In this document: piece after piece, positions 36,501-47,100 of the stretch
Numbering within the stretch: the stretch's first letter is position 1
Layout of the letters: each line of letters begins with the position of its first letter
Assembly: GCF_040115645.1 (NCBI RefSeq)
Contig: NC_089577.1
Coordinates: 1,674,001 to 1,738,000, forward strand
Length of the DNA: 64,000 nucleotides
Origin: Euwallacea fornicatus
Taxonomy: Eukaryota; Arthropoda; Insecta; Coleoptera; Curculionidae
Reading direction: 5' to 3'
Notes under the pieces: model-generated
The model's input: only the letters and a program-made list of their open reading frames with translations
Database searches by the model: none
Told to the model about the DNA's origin: nothing
Program-made: the position numbers and the translations under genes

Positions 36501-39500
36501 TGAGTATTCGATTTCCTCCAAACAACTTGTCGTCCGTCAGATCAGAAAAGGTTTATTTTAGTATCATCCGAGAAGATCAAATTATTCCAAAATTCAACAG
36601 GCTCTTTTAGGTATTTTTTGGCAAATTCAAGACGCTTCCGTTCCTTAGCTTTCGAAATGAACGGTTTCTTCTGTGCAATTCTACCATTATATCCGTTTTT
36701 TCTAAGAAGTCTTCGAACAGTTTCCGTTGATATTGGCTTCTTTATTCTTTGAGCAACTTCTTGCGGCAATTTTGGAATACTTTATTTGGGATTAACTTTT
36801 ATTTGCCATATTATAAATCGTTAATCATTTTTAGAAAGTATATCTTTTCTTCCTTTTCGAACCTTATCTTCTATTAATCCATCATATCGGTATTTGTTTA
36901 TGATCCACTGGACTGTTGAATGACTCCTACCTACTAATTAGCTAATTCTTCTCATCGTGGATCCCATGGAGTGTAACTTAATTATTAATTTTCGCGTTGC
37001 AACGTCAGTTTGAGTTCTTTTATTTGCCATAATTGGTATTTCTCACAAGTTTCAATATACTGCACTTAGTTGATGCAAATTTATCTATGAGTAACTGAAC
37101 TTCGCAAGAATACAGACAAAAAAAGTTTGTATTTGTTTTGATAAATCTTACAATAACTGGTAATAACACATTTTGCACGGTTAATTTTGTGACTAGATTT
37201 CCAGTCATTTCTTCCTTGTTAATTATTATTCTTTAAGATTTAATTGGTTTTGTCATATTTCTTTTTTGAAATTGTATAATAGTATCATGTATTATGAATA
37301 TACCTACGTTAAACAAAAAAAACCGTGTGGTAATATATCTTTTTGGAAGTTTATTTATTTTTAAGTAATGTACGGTCACTTTTGTGAGTAACTGTATATT
37401 ATGGATGTTGCGACCTATAAACCTGTATAAAATCAAATTAATTTTTACTTAAAAATACTAAACTTCTCTGGACAGAATGGCGAATGCCCGCTGCTTACCG
37501 GTATATGACTTTTTTACGCTTAAAGGTGAAAAAAATCGCGCAAATTCTTCATTGATATGTCAGGTAATATGCAAATCTGAAAAACTCATCCACACTTTTT
37601 TATGACACTAAAATGATCCCCTGTAGAACAACAACAAAAATTAATGCAGAAGAATTTTGACCTCATTTGACTTAAGTCAATCTGATTTGAACAAATTAAA
37701 TAGCCAAGCCATGAATCCCCATAGATATATACAAAATCAGACAACTCACTCCCTCTTCGAAAACGACATATTATCAATGGTCTTCTCCATCTCCTTGGCC
37801 ACTTCCTCCGTTCTTTCCATGTACCTCTTGAAATTGGAACTCATAAACGCCGTCCTTCTTTTAACATCCCCTGTCAACCTCCTGTCCTCGGTTGCCCGGA
37901 ACCTCTGACTCGTCCTGCTCTGAAAAAGCATACTACGCCTGGGATCTACATTGGCATTAGGAGACCGCCTAAAACATCGAAAGTACATCAAAGCGTTACA
38001 CTAGTGTCTATTGTACCTTCTGAGATCTTGATCAATGTTATTGCTTTCTATCAGTGTAAGAGTATCCCTCGGTTCTTCGACGATAGGGGACGGCAGCAAA
38101 AGATGGTTCAGCAAAGGCAGAGAGCCATTTTTACGGAATAATGACGCTCGCGGAGCTGGAGATAGGGGTTCTGAGCCTATCGATGAAACTTCTTCCTCAT
38201 TTTCAAACGGAGAAATCAAAAAAGTTTTCAAATTGTGCTGCTTAAATTGAGGCACAGTCTCTCCCTTTTCGGTCTCTTTGATGTTGTAATGCTTCTGTAG
38301 AAGCGCTTTAGTGGTGCTCGTTATATGCACCATGCTAAAAAACCACTAAAAGAACTCCTAAATGTAAGTAAGCAAATCGTTACCCAGCCAACCCCTCGCT
38401 CTCCATTTTATTAGCAATATCAACGTCCTTCGACCAAATGTCGAACTGATACTTTACTTTGCCGATAATCCCGCTTATTGTCCGCCCAGTATGTATACCA
38501 ATTCTCATATCTATATCCAAATTATTTTTTTCCCTGTAGGGAAAAGAAGTAAGTTTCTTTCCCCAAAAAAGAAAAAAAAATTAAAAACATACCTAACATC
38601 AGTGATGATTTTAATCATGGCCAATCCGAGATCTACGCATGCCTCCGCAGGATTACTAGGTGCATCTGGAGGAAGCCCGGAGACGCAATAGTAACAATCC
38701 CCGAGAAATTTAATTCGAATAACTTTCAACCTCTAAAAATAAATATCCAAAAAAGTGTTAATTAAAATACGCCTGAAACTTACATCTGAAGCATCATCAA
38801 ACCTCCCGAACAACTCGTTTAAAGTCTCCAACAAATCGTGCACATTCAGTTGGTTGGTCATGTAAGTAAAGTTCACGATATCGGCAAAGAGAATAGTAAC
38901 TCCCTCATGGGTTTCCAAGAGATCTTCCCTTTAAAAATAATGCAAATTCTTATATATACCTCGATACCAAAAGGAGACTTACGGCTTTTCAAATTGACCA
39001 ATTCTGCCGTACTTCTCCAAGTTCTCTTGGCTTCGCAGATAGTTCTGGCGCACTTTGTTGATGAGAGGCGCAGGTATGATGCTGGCCATAAGTTGTTCCT
39101 GAAAATCTTGCTTAGGTGAAAGTTACTAGCAACAAATTGGAAAGTACTTCTTGCTTCTTCTCGTTGCGAAGCTGAAAGGTGTTTTCAATGCAGTCACGTC
39201 TGTCGAGGAAACTTTTCCTCTGGACGATTTCGTTTAAATAGCGGATGTATAAACCAAGGCCGTTGAAACATGTTAGGAAAATTATATCTGAAAAAACCTG
39301 AAAAGTAACATCATGCGAGCGGAGAAGAAATTTAGGACACCTTTCAGGTATGTTTCGTGGTGATGAATTTTGCATAAGCCTTATGGGGAGTTTAATGCAG
39401 GTTAACGGAAATAGAGAGACATAATTAGGTAAAATTTCGTTCAATTGTTAATAAATTATTTTAAATATACGTATAGCGTTTTTAGTTTCAAAGCAAATTT

Positions 39501-41128
39501 GTCTGGACATAATGGTGGATGAAAACTCGTCTAAAATATGTCAGTAAAATCTCCAAATCCTGCAATTGAACACAGAACTAAGCCTTAAAATGCTCTTCAA
39601 TCAAACGTGGACAAGTTTCTTGAACTAACCGTGTACTTTAAAGGGACCAAACGCTAGATTTCAGTGGTGAAAAAAGCGAAATTAGGTCTTAAATTTCGCA
39701 AACGTCGTCAAATGGCGACCATTAAGGAGAAAAAAATTCACAAGCAAATGACGAAACGAGGATCCAATCTGAACTGTTGTTCTCCATTTTCTGTCCTTAT
39801 CTGGTACAAAGGAAAAAATAGTGTATTTAAGAAATATTTTAAATTATCCACTCTCCCTTACAGGTCTACCTCTCTGTTTCCATAAGAAAAGAACAGTCCA
39901 ATTATAGTGAAAATATTACTAAAATCGACTTCAAATTTACATTCGCGTAGCACAAAAATTAAAACTAATTAATACAAATCACCCATAGAAACTTACGCAA
40001 CACGAATTATGTTTCTGATCGAATCAAAATTATAAACTTTTACTTACTCTTGCCACTAACTTATCAGATTGCTTGTAAGTCATTAGAGCTAGAGTCAACA
40101 CGTGCACAAAAGACACCGCAACTCCCAAAGAGCAGGCAACCCAGTTCTTTTCCACCCCAAAAAACATGTAGCAACTGATTACAAGCAGGAATGTGTAGGC
40201 TGGCATGTAGGTATACGAGTCCATGGTTTTCTGGAGGTCATGATACAGTGGTAGCCCGAAATTAGCCACGAAAATGATTATGAAAGATACGAAGCAGATG
40301 TAGGTCCACCTTTGGTGTTTGCGATGGATTACTTCGAGGAGGATGAAGCTTGTGAGTGCCAGGAGAATCACCAGGGAGTAAACGATTAGATCTGGCAACA
40401 CTGCCAGAGTCTCCTCCTAAGACGTAATTATTAGGACTTCGAGTATTTTAAAGAGAAGAAATTGTTACCTTACTGTGGATGCTCTCGATGAGTAGAAGCA
40501 CCAGGTGAGTGAAGAAGAGGAGGAAAGTGAGTATGAGAAAGAGCGAAAAGTACCCGAAGTTGATTTTATCTGTGTACTTTCTGAAGAGGTTGTGTAGCTC
40601 CAGGGATTGAAATTTTGTCTGAAAATAATGTTAATCGTGATTCATCTGAAATTTGTATTTAATCGAAACAACCTTTCGCAGCTTCCAACTACCTCGATAA
40701 AACATTATCAACATAAAACTTTATTCACTAATTCGCCAAAACTACATCCTGATTACTTATAGAGCTGGAATTTCCAGGTAGGCTCATTCACGATAAGAAA
40801 TTGTAGGCTTTATTTGTCGCCGGTACATGAGAAACTGATTAAATAAGGAACTTGCCTTAGTCGTTTTCCACCAGTTTATATTTATTAGGGCTTACCTTTA
40901 TCGTGTCTAATATTATGATAATTAATTTTAGTCGAATGATTCAATTTTTTTGTGATAACAGACACTTTGGACGAAGAATCCCTAAAACAAGCTCACCCGT
41001 AAATGGCTTCGCGACCATTTCTTTTCCTCATAGGCCTCAAACTCCTCTTCGTTCGGTTCAAAGAGCTCGTCGCTCTCATCGCTCATGAGACTGATTGAGG
41101 TCTTCGATATCTGTCTTGCCTCGAACAT
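27590..41128 (-). CDS. Transmembrane adenylyl cyclase, 1131 aa, 19 exons
   Basis: Exons, in coding order: 41128-40997, 40618-40469, 40416-40048, 39297-39148, 39098-38983, 38928-38784, 38732-38593, 38533-38384, 38334-38017, 37968-37750, 33162-32995, 30140-29894, 29835-29767, 29707-29564, 29513-29294, 29241-29078, 28229-28016, 27931-27818, 27756-27590. All phases match and the sum is 3396 nt. The order is the animal class III cyclase plan: six membrane spans (exons 2-4), C1 catalytic domain (exons 5-8), linker, six more spans (exons 11-15), C2 domain (exons 16-19). C1 keeps both metal Asp residues (FADIVNFT D322, LGDCYYC D366). C2 keeps the ATP contacts K981, D1058 (YDIWG), N1065, R1069 and K1105. 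It should make cAMP from ATP at the plasma membrane. DIWSKDVDIANKME in C1 recalls the insect ACX group, but subtype is unsure. Introns 10, 11 and 16 carry transposons. Confidence 0.93.
28476..29053 (-). mobile_element. 578-bp internally deleted mariner-like element in cyclase intron 16 (CAGGGT ends)
   Basis: Inverted repeats of about 105 bp begin CAGGGTGAGTCGGGAGGATC at both ends, with TA on each side (28474-28475, 29054-29055). The core keeps a minus-strand transposase fragment around 28770-28900 reading GRWIGRGGPISWPPRSPDL, the third-acid region of a widespread Tc1/mariner-superfamily transposase. The rest of the transposase is gone, so the copy is non-autonomous. Confidence 0.9.
28611..28629. 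repeat. (TAAAA)n microsatellite
   Basis: Four tandem TAAAA units lie inside the intron-16 transposon. Confidence 0.8.
30396..31081. mobile_element. 686-bp foldback (near-perfect hairpin) element nested in the Tc1 copy
   Basis: The two arms of about 340 bp are reverse complements with few mismatches and almost no spacer (centre near 30739). The ends read CAGTCACTCAAAAAAGTATC and CAGCCGCTCAAAAAAGTATC inward. TA flanks both sides (30394-30395, 31082-31083). The open frames found on each strand are mirror images of the arms and are not genes. Transcribed RNA would form one long hairpin. Confidence 0.92.
31304..32332 (+). pseudogene. Tc1-like transposase, broken
   Basis: The start MPNRKELSLDLKKSIVN is followed by a paired-like helix-turn-helix (YSLGKIGQLTNKKHSTIQYF). 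The DDE domain reads IWSDETEINLF (first Asp), then DNDPKHTA (second Asp), then SADLNPIEHLW (third acidic residue), and ends GYSTKYW. It is inactivated by a frameshift between 31640 and 31720, by an in-frame TAA at 32032-32034 just before DNDPKH, and by a small shift near 32060-32100. Confidence 0.88.
33631..34271 (-). mobile_element. piggyBac-like relic C, nested in the left arm of B
   Basis: TTAA lies at each end (33627-33630, 34272-34275), the piggyBac target duplication. The ends read CCCATTAGCGCC and, on the reverse strand, CCCATTAACGCC. Both sides also contain a GATCTATnnATAGATCACTGGG palindromic block. A minus-strand frame at 34186-34001 encodes CDKCNVTLCTLCFPNWH, the cysteine-rich C-terminal domain typical of piggyBac transposases. 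Most of the transposase is missing, so the copy is not autonomous. Confidence 0.9.
34780..35106 (+). pseudogene. Transposase C-terminal fragment of element B
   Basis: The frame at 34873-35106 gives WPARSPDLTSMDFFMWGYIK, the third-acid region of the same broad Tc1/mariner-superfamily group seen in the intron-16 element. It then runs to a natural-looking end FDYLL. Just upstream, in another frame, sequence resembling the second-Asp region (SPAHCHRDAREVLNTMFP) is visible, so one frameshift separates them. The N-terminal half is absent. Confidence 0.75.
36010..37029 (-). pseudogene. Tc1-like transposase of element A, broken
   Basis: It starts at 37029 (MANKRTQTDVATRKLII) with a helix-turn-helix, then SDDTKINLF (first Asp) near 36560, DNDPKHTA near 36280, and SPLQSPDLNSVENLWD near 36200. 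Several in-frame stops (for example within RRIS-LVG and before DNDPKH) and frameshifts make it non-functional. Note ENLW, where the third acidic residue is kept. Confidence 0.82.
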
Positions 41129-41870
41129 TGCAACTGGCCCTGTACAGTGACAAAACCATTAGTAATTACTAGTGGCAATAGGGTGTACGACCACTTTTAA
41201 TGCAATAAGTATCGAAATTATGCAAGATCCTGAAGTGGTGGTGTTATCTTTTAATGGATACTACACTCATCGTTAAGAAAATAGTATAGCTTTCATAAAT
41301 AATCTTATTGCCAATCATATGAGTAATTTCAGGTTTTAATCCTTTTATCATGTTTTGACTTTTTTCTGATAAAATAAGCTTTTAGCGTATCGGCGCCTTA
41401 TTGACAATAAGTAATTAGATTGGTCACCAGATTTATGGAATGCGATCTGATTAAGTCAAATACCCTATAAACTATATACTTACCAATATTAGTTTTCGTG
41501 TTTTTTATCATGAGGCTTAAAAATGAAACTCTATCACTTACTTAATGCATGTACTAAGAACGTAAAAACGTGAAGTACTCTGAAAACAACTTCAAATAAA
41601 ACTTATGTAGATTTAAAACACTTTATAGATAAAGTTTTTGTATCTCCTATGTCTGATCTGTTCATAATAAAGCAATGTAACTATGCGACCCGATAAAATT
41701 GAACAACTGTCCAAAATTAACCAAATCTCGTATTAAATCCTAAACCAAAACGGGATTATCGGCTGTTCCACTAATCTTTAAGCTGTCCAATTGTACATGT
41801 ATCATTTCAATCTCAAGTGTTAGGGCTTAGAAACAATACACACAATTATTTATCGTGTCTGATCGGAACT
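41129..41870 (-). promoter_or_regulatory. Probable 5' region of the adenylyl cyclase gene
   Basis: This 740-bp AT-rich stretch lies between the cyclase start codon and the 3' end of DDX41, both on the minus strand. It must contain the cyclase promoter or 5' untranslated exons, unless these lie further off. No TATA box with matching initiator stood out. Confidence 0.4.
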
Positions 41871-41871
41871 C

Positions 41872-41877
41872 TTTATT
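41872..41877 (-). terminator. Poly(A) signal of DDX41
   Basis: AATAAA on the minus strand, about 20 bp after the DDX41 stop codon, so the 3' UTR is very short. Confidence 0.65.
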
Positions 41878-41897
41878 TACAACAATTTCACTTAAAT

Positions 41898-43763
41898 CTA
41901 ATAATCGGCAGCAGTGTTAGACAAATAGTCCCTTCTCCCGATATTCGAAGCCTGCTTGTTTTGCTGTGCTTCCAACTTGGGACAATCTGTAATCCTGTGT
42001 CCCAATCCTCCGCAATAACTGCAGCCTCTGTCGTCACCCACCTCCAGGTACTTTTCGGTATCAGGGCAAATTTCAATAAGAAACGCTGGTACCTTTTGCT
42101 TGGCCTCTATAAGCAAGTGCTTGAGATCCAACAACACCATCTCATCGTTTGATTTGTTGATGAAAGTAGTGGCTAATCCCTTATTTGCCGATCGTCCAGT
42201 ACGCCCAATTCTATGCACGTAATTCTCGACATCATCCGGCATATCGTAGTTTATAACGTGCTGAATATCTGGAAAATCCAGTCCTTTTGAGGCGACATCT
42301 GTGGCTACAAGCACGTCTTTTTCGTGGTTCCTAAAAGCCTCCACTGACTTTGAGCGCTCTTCCTGGTCCTTACCCCCGTGAATAGCCACAGCTTCCACTC
42401 CTTTTAACAATAAATACTCGTGAATTGCATCAACATCTTGTTTCTTCTCTGCAAAAATTAACACTGGAGGTTGGGTTTTCTGCAAACACTCTAGCAGATA
42501 CACAATCTTAGCTTCTTGTTTAACATATTCCACTTCTTGTGTTACATTCATTGAAGCAGCTCCAGCTCTCCCTACATTAATGGTAATAGGTTTTACTAAA
42601 GCTGAGCGGGCAAAGTTCTGGATTTTCTTGGGCATTGTGGCTGAGAACAGCAGTGTCTGCCTCTGCCCGTTAAAGTATGAGAAAATGGTTCTAACATCCT
42701 CCTCAAACCCCAAATCTATCATCCTATCAGCCTCATCCATGCACAAATATCTGCACACTGAGAGTTTTACGATTTTCTTCTCTAACATGTCCATTAATCT
42801 CCCGGGGGTAGCCACCATTATATGCACGCCTTTCTGGATGGTTTCAATGGCCTCATTAACAGGCACTCCTCCAATACATAGGCAAGTTCGAATCACTGGC
42901 ATAGATTTTTTCCTTAGGTGTCCACAGAAGAATTGAATGATGTCAAAAGTTTGCTTTGCGAGTTCTCGCGAGGGGCAAATTATTAGCCCATAGGGGCCTT
43001 CATTCTTGATAAAAGGCATTTTTACTTCTTGTTCTAGACAGAACATTATTAATGGAAGGACAAAAACTAAGGTTTTGCCTGAACCTGTAAAAGCTATCCC
43101 AATCATGTCTCTGCCTGACAGAACCGTGGGGATGCCTTGAACTTGAATCGGGGTAGGTTTTTTAATATTCTTTTCTTTAAGTCCGTCAATGATACCTTCA
43201 TGAAGTTTCATATCTCTGAAGGTTTTTAGTGGTGGCGGAATTTCTTTGCCTTCTACTAGGATTCGCAGTTGATGTCTTAAATTTTCATGGCGGGACTGAG
43301 GAAGTGCCAGCACAAACCTGGGGGGCCTCCAGCTGGTTTTTATAGGGTCACTATATTGAATTCCTTTTGCTAGTTCACTCACACCCATCAGAGCCTTTTT
43401 CTCCGCGACAATCTCCAAAATTTCTTCTTCCTTCTTCAGCTGGCGCTCCACTGCACTGACTTTCTTTGCCTCAGCAAGCTTCCGTAGTTCATTATGTTGA
43501 TCCAAAAGAGGAATATTATTCTTTCGACCCCATATTTGATCATCCTCCTCTTCATCTCCTCCCAGCTCGCTCTCACTAAGAGGTTTAGATTTACTGGGAT
43601 CCAAGTCTTTAAGCAGCCCCAGGCGACCAATTTTCAGCAACTGCTGCTTTTTTCTTTCCTTTACTGGCACATAGGGCACGTAACTTTCGTCTTCAGAGTC
43701 GGATTTTTGTTCCTTCTCCCCGGATCTGTATCGTTTGTTTGGAGGCTCTGGAATTGTTGCCAT
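41898..43763 (-). CDS. abs: DEAD-box RNA helicase DDX41 / abstrakt, 621 aa, intronless
   Basis: One uninterrupted frame encodes all helicase motifs in order: Q motif (KPTPIQVQGIP, residues 203-213), Walker A AFTGSGKT (224-231), PSRELA, GG, TPGR (319-322), DEAD (343-346), SAT (374-376), TDVASKGLDFP (488-498) and HRIGRTGR (517-524). A C-terminal CCHC zinc knuckle follows (C581, C584, H589, C594), which marks the DDX41/abstrakt subfamily. The acidic and Lys-rich N-terminus and the overall length (about 620 aa) fit the family. It unwinds RNA using ATP and is linked to splicing in the nucleus. The gene diverges from IPO4 across 434 bp. Confidence 0.97.
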   Translation of the reverse strand: MATIPEPPNKRYRSGEKEQKSDSEDESYVPYVPVKERKKQQLLKIGRLGLLKDLDPSKSKPLSESELGGDEEEDDQIWGRKNNIPLLDQHNELRKLAEAKKVSAVERQLKKEEEILEIVAEKKALMGVSELAKGIQYSDPIKTSWRPPRFVLALPQSRHENLRHQLRILVEGKEIPPPLKTFRDMKLHEGIIDGLKEKNIKKPTPIQVQGIPTVLSGRDMIGIAFTGSGKTLVFVLPLIMFCLEQEVKMPFIKNEGPYGLIICPSRELAKQTFDIIQFFCGHLRKKSMPVIRTCLCIGGVPVNEAIETIQKGVHIMVATPGRLMDMLEKKIVKLSVCRYLCMDEADRMIDLGFEEDVRTIFSYFNGQRQTLLFSATMPKKIQNFARSALVKPITINVGRAGAASMNVTQEVEYVKQEAKIVYLLECLQKTQPPVLIFAEKKQDVDAIHEYLLLKGVEAVAIHGGKDQEERSKSVEAFRNHEKDVLVATDVASKGLDFPDIQHVINYDMPDDVENYVHRIGRTGRSANKGLATTFINKSNDEMVLLDLKHLLIEAKQKVPAFLIEICPDTEKYLEVGDDRGCSYCGGLGHRITDCPKLEAQQNKQASNIGRRDYLSNTAADY

Positions 43764-44197
43764 TACCCTCTAGAGATTTGATGAAGATTTGTATCGTAAA
43801 GGTAGTTTCGAGGGTAATTTTTAAACTTGTAAACAAATAATTGAAAGCGATCAGCTGTTTTTGACTTTTATGTTGAAATTACATTAAGTATTCATTTCAA
43901 ATGTCAACAGGACATTGCAACTGAAAAAATATTATATTATCTATGATTTTCTCTGTTCTCATTATGGTAAAAAAGGAAATGTATGTTCTGGTATCGGTTG
44001 AAATCAATTGTCATCTATGGATGACATTGATAACAATAACTACAATTTTGACAATTTGTTATTTGCCCATTGCCTCGCTAGCTCGTCATCTCAGCATCGG
44101 CGAGTACGACCAGAAATTGTCTTTGCCAGAAACTGAAAATATTGCATCAAAAACTTTGAGATTTAGGCATATTTCAAGCTGAAACAAACTTTCCAAG
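43764..44197. promoter_or_regulatory. Shared divergent promoter region of abs and IPO4
   Basis: Only 434 bp separate the two start codons, which point away from each other. No TATA box was obvious, as usual for housekeeping genes. The small plus-strand frame at 43943-44182 lies here but shows no homology I recognise. Confidence 0.6.
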
Positions 44198-47100
44198 ATG
44201 GAGCAAATATTAGCTAAACTGTTAGTGCCAAATAGTACCACGATCCTTCAGGTGAGCCCTTTTAAAAGACCGGAACATATCGCCATTCTAACCTCACTTT
44301 CCACGTGCGAAGCCGGATTTTACCTTTAAAAATTGGTTTTAGGGCACAAAAGAGTTGAAAGAGGCGTTCAAGAAACCCGAGGCAATTCCGGCCCTATGTG
44401 AGGTGGTTGTCACTTCTTCAAATCCCCAAATCCGGCAGTCAGCCTCAGTGCTGCTTAGGAGGAAACTCGGCAAACGCAGGCAGTGGAACAAACTGAATGC
44501 GGAAGTTCGCCTTAGGTACGTGTAGGGGTTTCTCGGTTTCACCGTCTTTACGGAGGATTTGTGTGCATGCAGGATCAAACAGGGGATGCTACAGGCATTG
44601 ATGAATGAGCAGGAGAAGCTCGTAAAGAATGCTATAGCCCAGTTTATTGGTGTAATTGGAAAACATGAGTTTCCAGATAATAGCTGGCCTGAAGTTTTAC
44701 AATTTATACATACCTTATGCAGCAGTGATAATAGTGTTGATAAAGAGGTAAATGTATGGCGAAGGTCAAGATTTGACATTAATGAGTTCTTTTATGAATC
44801 AGATGGGAATGTACACTCTCTCAATAATGACAGAGATGTCTCATAGCTCCTATATAGTCCATGCAGAATCATTTGCTATGCTTTTTACTACCATTCTCAA
44901 TGGGCTCTCTCATCCTAATACCAATTTAGCTTTCTATACAGTAGTGACAATGAAAAATTTAGTCCCTATTATCAGTGGTCATCAACAGGTAATTTAGTCA
45001 ATCTTTAAGGTTCTTAATAAAGTAATTAATAAGCATTAAATGTTTAGATGGTGAATATTTACCACCAACTGTTGCCACGAATCCTTGAAATCATCAATAG
45101 CTTTGTAACAGAAGATGAGAAAAAAGCTTGTGACACTTTTGAAATTGTTGAAGAGCTTATTGAGTATGCCATAGCTGTCGTGGCTCCCCATGTGAAGCTT
45201 ATTATTGAAATGTGTCTTCATATTGGCAGCAACACTGGTATTCCTATGGTAGTGCAAATTAAGGCAATCAGTGTTATAGGTACTTAGTGTCTCCACTTAG
45301 TAAATCTCCAAAGTAAACATGACCATTATTGTCATGACAAAATCTGTTTTGCTTGTGTATTGTAGATTGTCTATAATCAAGAGTTATTTAATACATATTG
45401 GTTATGTTTATTTCAATTGTAGTCACTCTTGAAAAAAATTACAGAAAAGTTATTTTGGTCTCATCTCCAATTTGAGTAATTTAGGTAAAAAGCACCAAAA
45501 TTTCAGGTTGGTTGATACGTGCCAAAGGCAAAGTGGTTCAAAAAAATAAACTAATTGAGCCCATTATTGATGTTCTCATACGTTTAATGGCGCAACAGCC
45601 AGATGATGATGGAAAAGAAGAGTATTTTCTGGGGGACCCTGACCAATTCACCTCTATAACTGTGGCCACTCAAACATTGGATTTAATCGCCTTACACATA
45701 CCTGCTGACAAAGTGGTGCCTTATTTGCTGACCAAAGTCGAGCCAGCGATACAGGGTCTGTTACCGTAGCCGCTCTGTGAGCGACTTTAAAGTTTTATTT
45801 CCTTCCAAGGAGGGGACATTTATGCTCAGAAAGCGGCATACTTATCGCTGGCAGTTTTGGCCGAAGGCTGTGCTGAGCGAATTAGAACGAAATACTTAAA
45901 TGAGTTTCTGAAGTGCGTTTGTTCGGCCATTCACAACCCGAACAGTGTAGTTCGGAACGCTGTTTTCTTTGCTTTGGGACAGTTCGCAGAACATTTGCAG
46001 GTGAGTGTTTGATTCTCTTGAAAATTAATCCTGAGGGTAGACCTTAGCCAGAGATAAGTCAATATGCATCTGACTTGCTGCCGGTGCTGTTTGAGTACTT
46101 AGGTCAGATGCTGAAGCAAATTGAAGTGGAGAAGAAGGATCCTCCTAGTCTAGAAAGATTATTCTATGCGCTAGAAACATTTTGTGAAAATTTGGAAGAC
46201 GAGCTAATGCCCTATTTGCCCACATTGATGGAACGATTGTTTGTAGCTCTACATCCACAGTGTTCATCTATTCAACTGAAGCGAGTGGCCTTAAGCGCTT
46301 TAGGGGCTGCCGCCACCGCAGTTAAAGGGGGCATCATGCCCTATTTCCAAAAAATTATTCAAGTGCTAAACTTTTACATCAACTCGGACCCCAATTCTGA
46401 AATACACCAAATCCAGTGTTATGCCATTGAAACTTTAGCTGTAGTTGCCCAATTTGTGGGGGTAGACAATTTCAAACCTCTGGCCACAGAAACTCTGCAT
46501 CTAGGCATGAGAATATTGGACCAAACTCAAGATCCTGACGTAAAGAAAAGCATCTATGCCCTCTTTGCTGCACTGGCCATTGTCATGAAGGAAGATCTGA
46601 GCCCAGTATTGCCTAAAATAGTGCAGGAGATGATCGAGAGCATTCAGAGCAGTGAAGGAATTGTCACTCATTATGACGAAGAACAGAAGGAGGAGGTTGA
46701 CGTGTATGGGGATTTGTCTGATGAAGAGGGGAATGGTGAGGAGGATATTGAGGGTAGTTCCACTGCTAGTGAAGATTCCACTCAGTGTCGGTACTCCGTA
46801 GAGAATTCCTATAATGAGGAGAAAGAGCTAGCTTGTCAGGCTTTGAGAGAAATTTGTTCAAACACTGGGTAAGAGTTCTTTTATTAACTTATTAGTGGTT
46901 TTTACGCATTGAAGCTAAGTTGCAGTTTTCAGTGAAAATTTCATTGCCGCATTTGTTGGCAAATAAGCTATTTTATTTTTCTTTCATTGCAATTCAAACG
47001 GTGGAATTTCCGGAATTTTATCGTTTAGAGTAAGCAAGGGCTATATCAATAATTTAAAGTAATATGATAATAATGGTAATTTGAACATGCATTTAACATA

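Larger units (their letters stand above)
33524..37394 (-). mobile_element. Tc1-like transposon A in cyclase intron 10, split by nested insertions
   Basis: The ends read CAGTTACTCAC inward on both sides. The long inverted repeat (about 210 bp) continues as 33524-33584 plus about 35778-35940 on the left, against about 37180-37394 on the right. It includes TTACTTAAAAATAAATAAA and a shared CACACGGTTTTT block. The left copy is interrupted exactly at the ends of element B. TA flanks the right end (37395-37396); the matching dinucleotide at the left has changed to TC. The transposase is minus strand. Without its insertions the element would be about 1.7 kb. Confidence 0.85.

Noticed and set aside
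43943..44182. 79-codon hydrophobic frame between abs and IPO4
   Set aside because: Sits in the shared promoter region, no homology recognised and no room for its own control elements.
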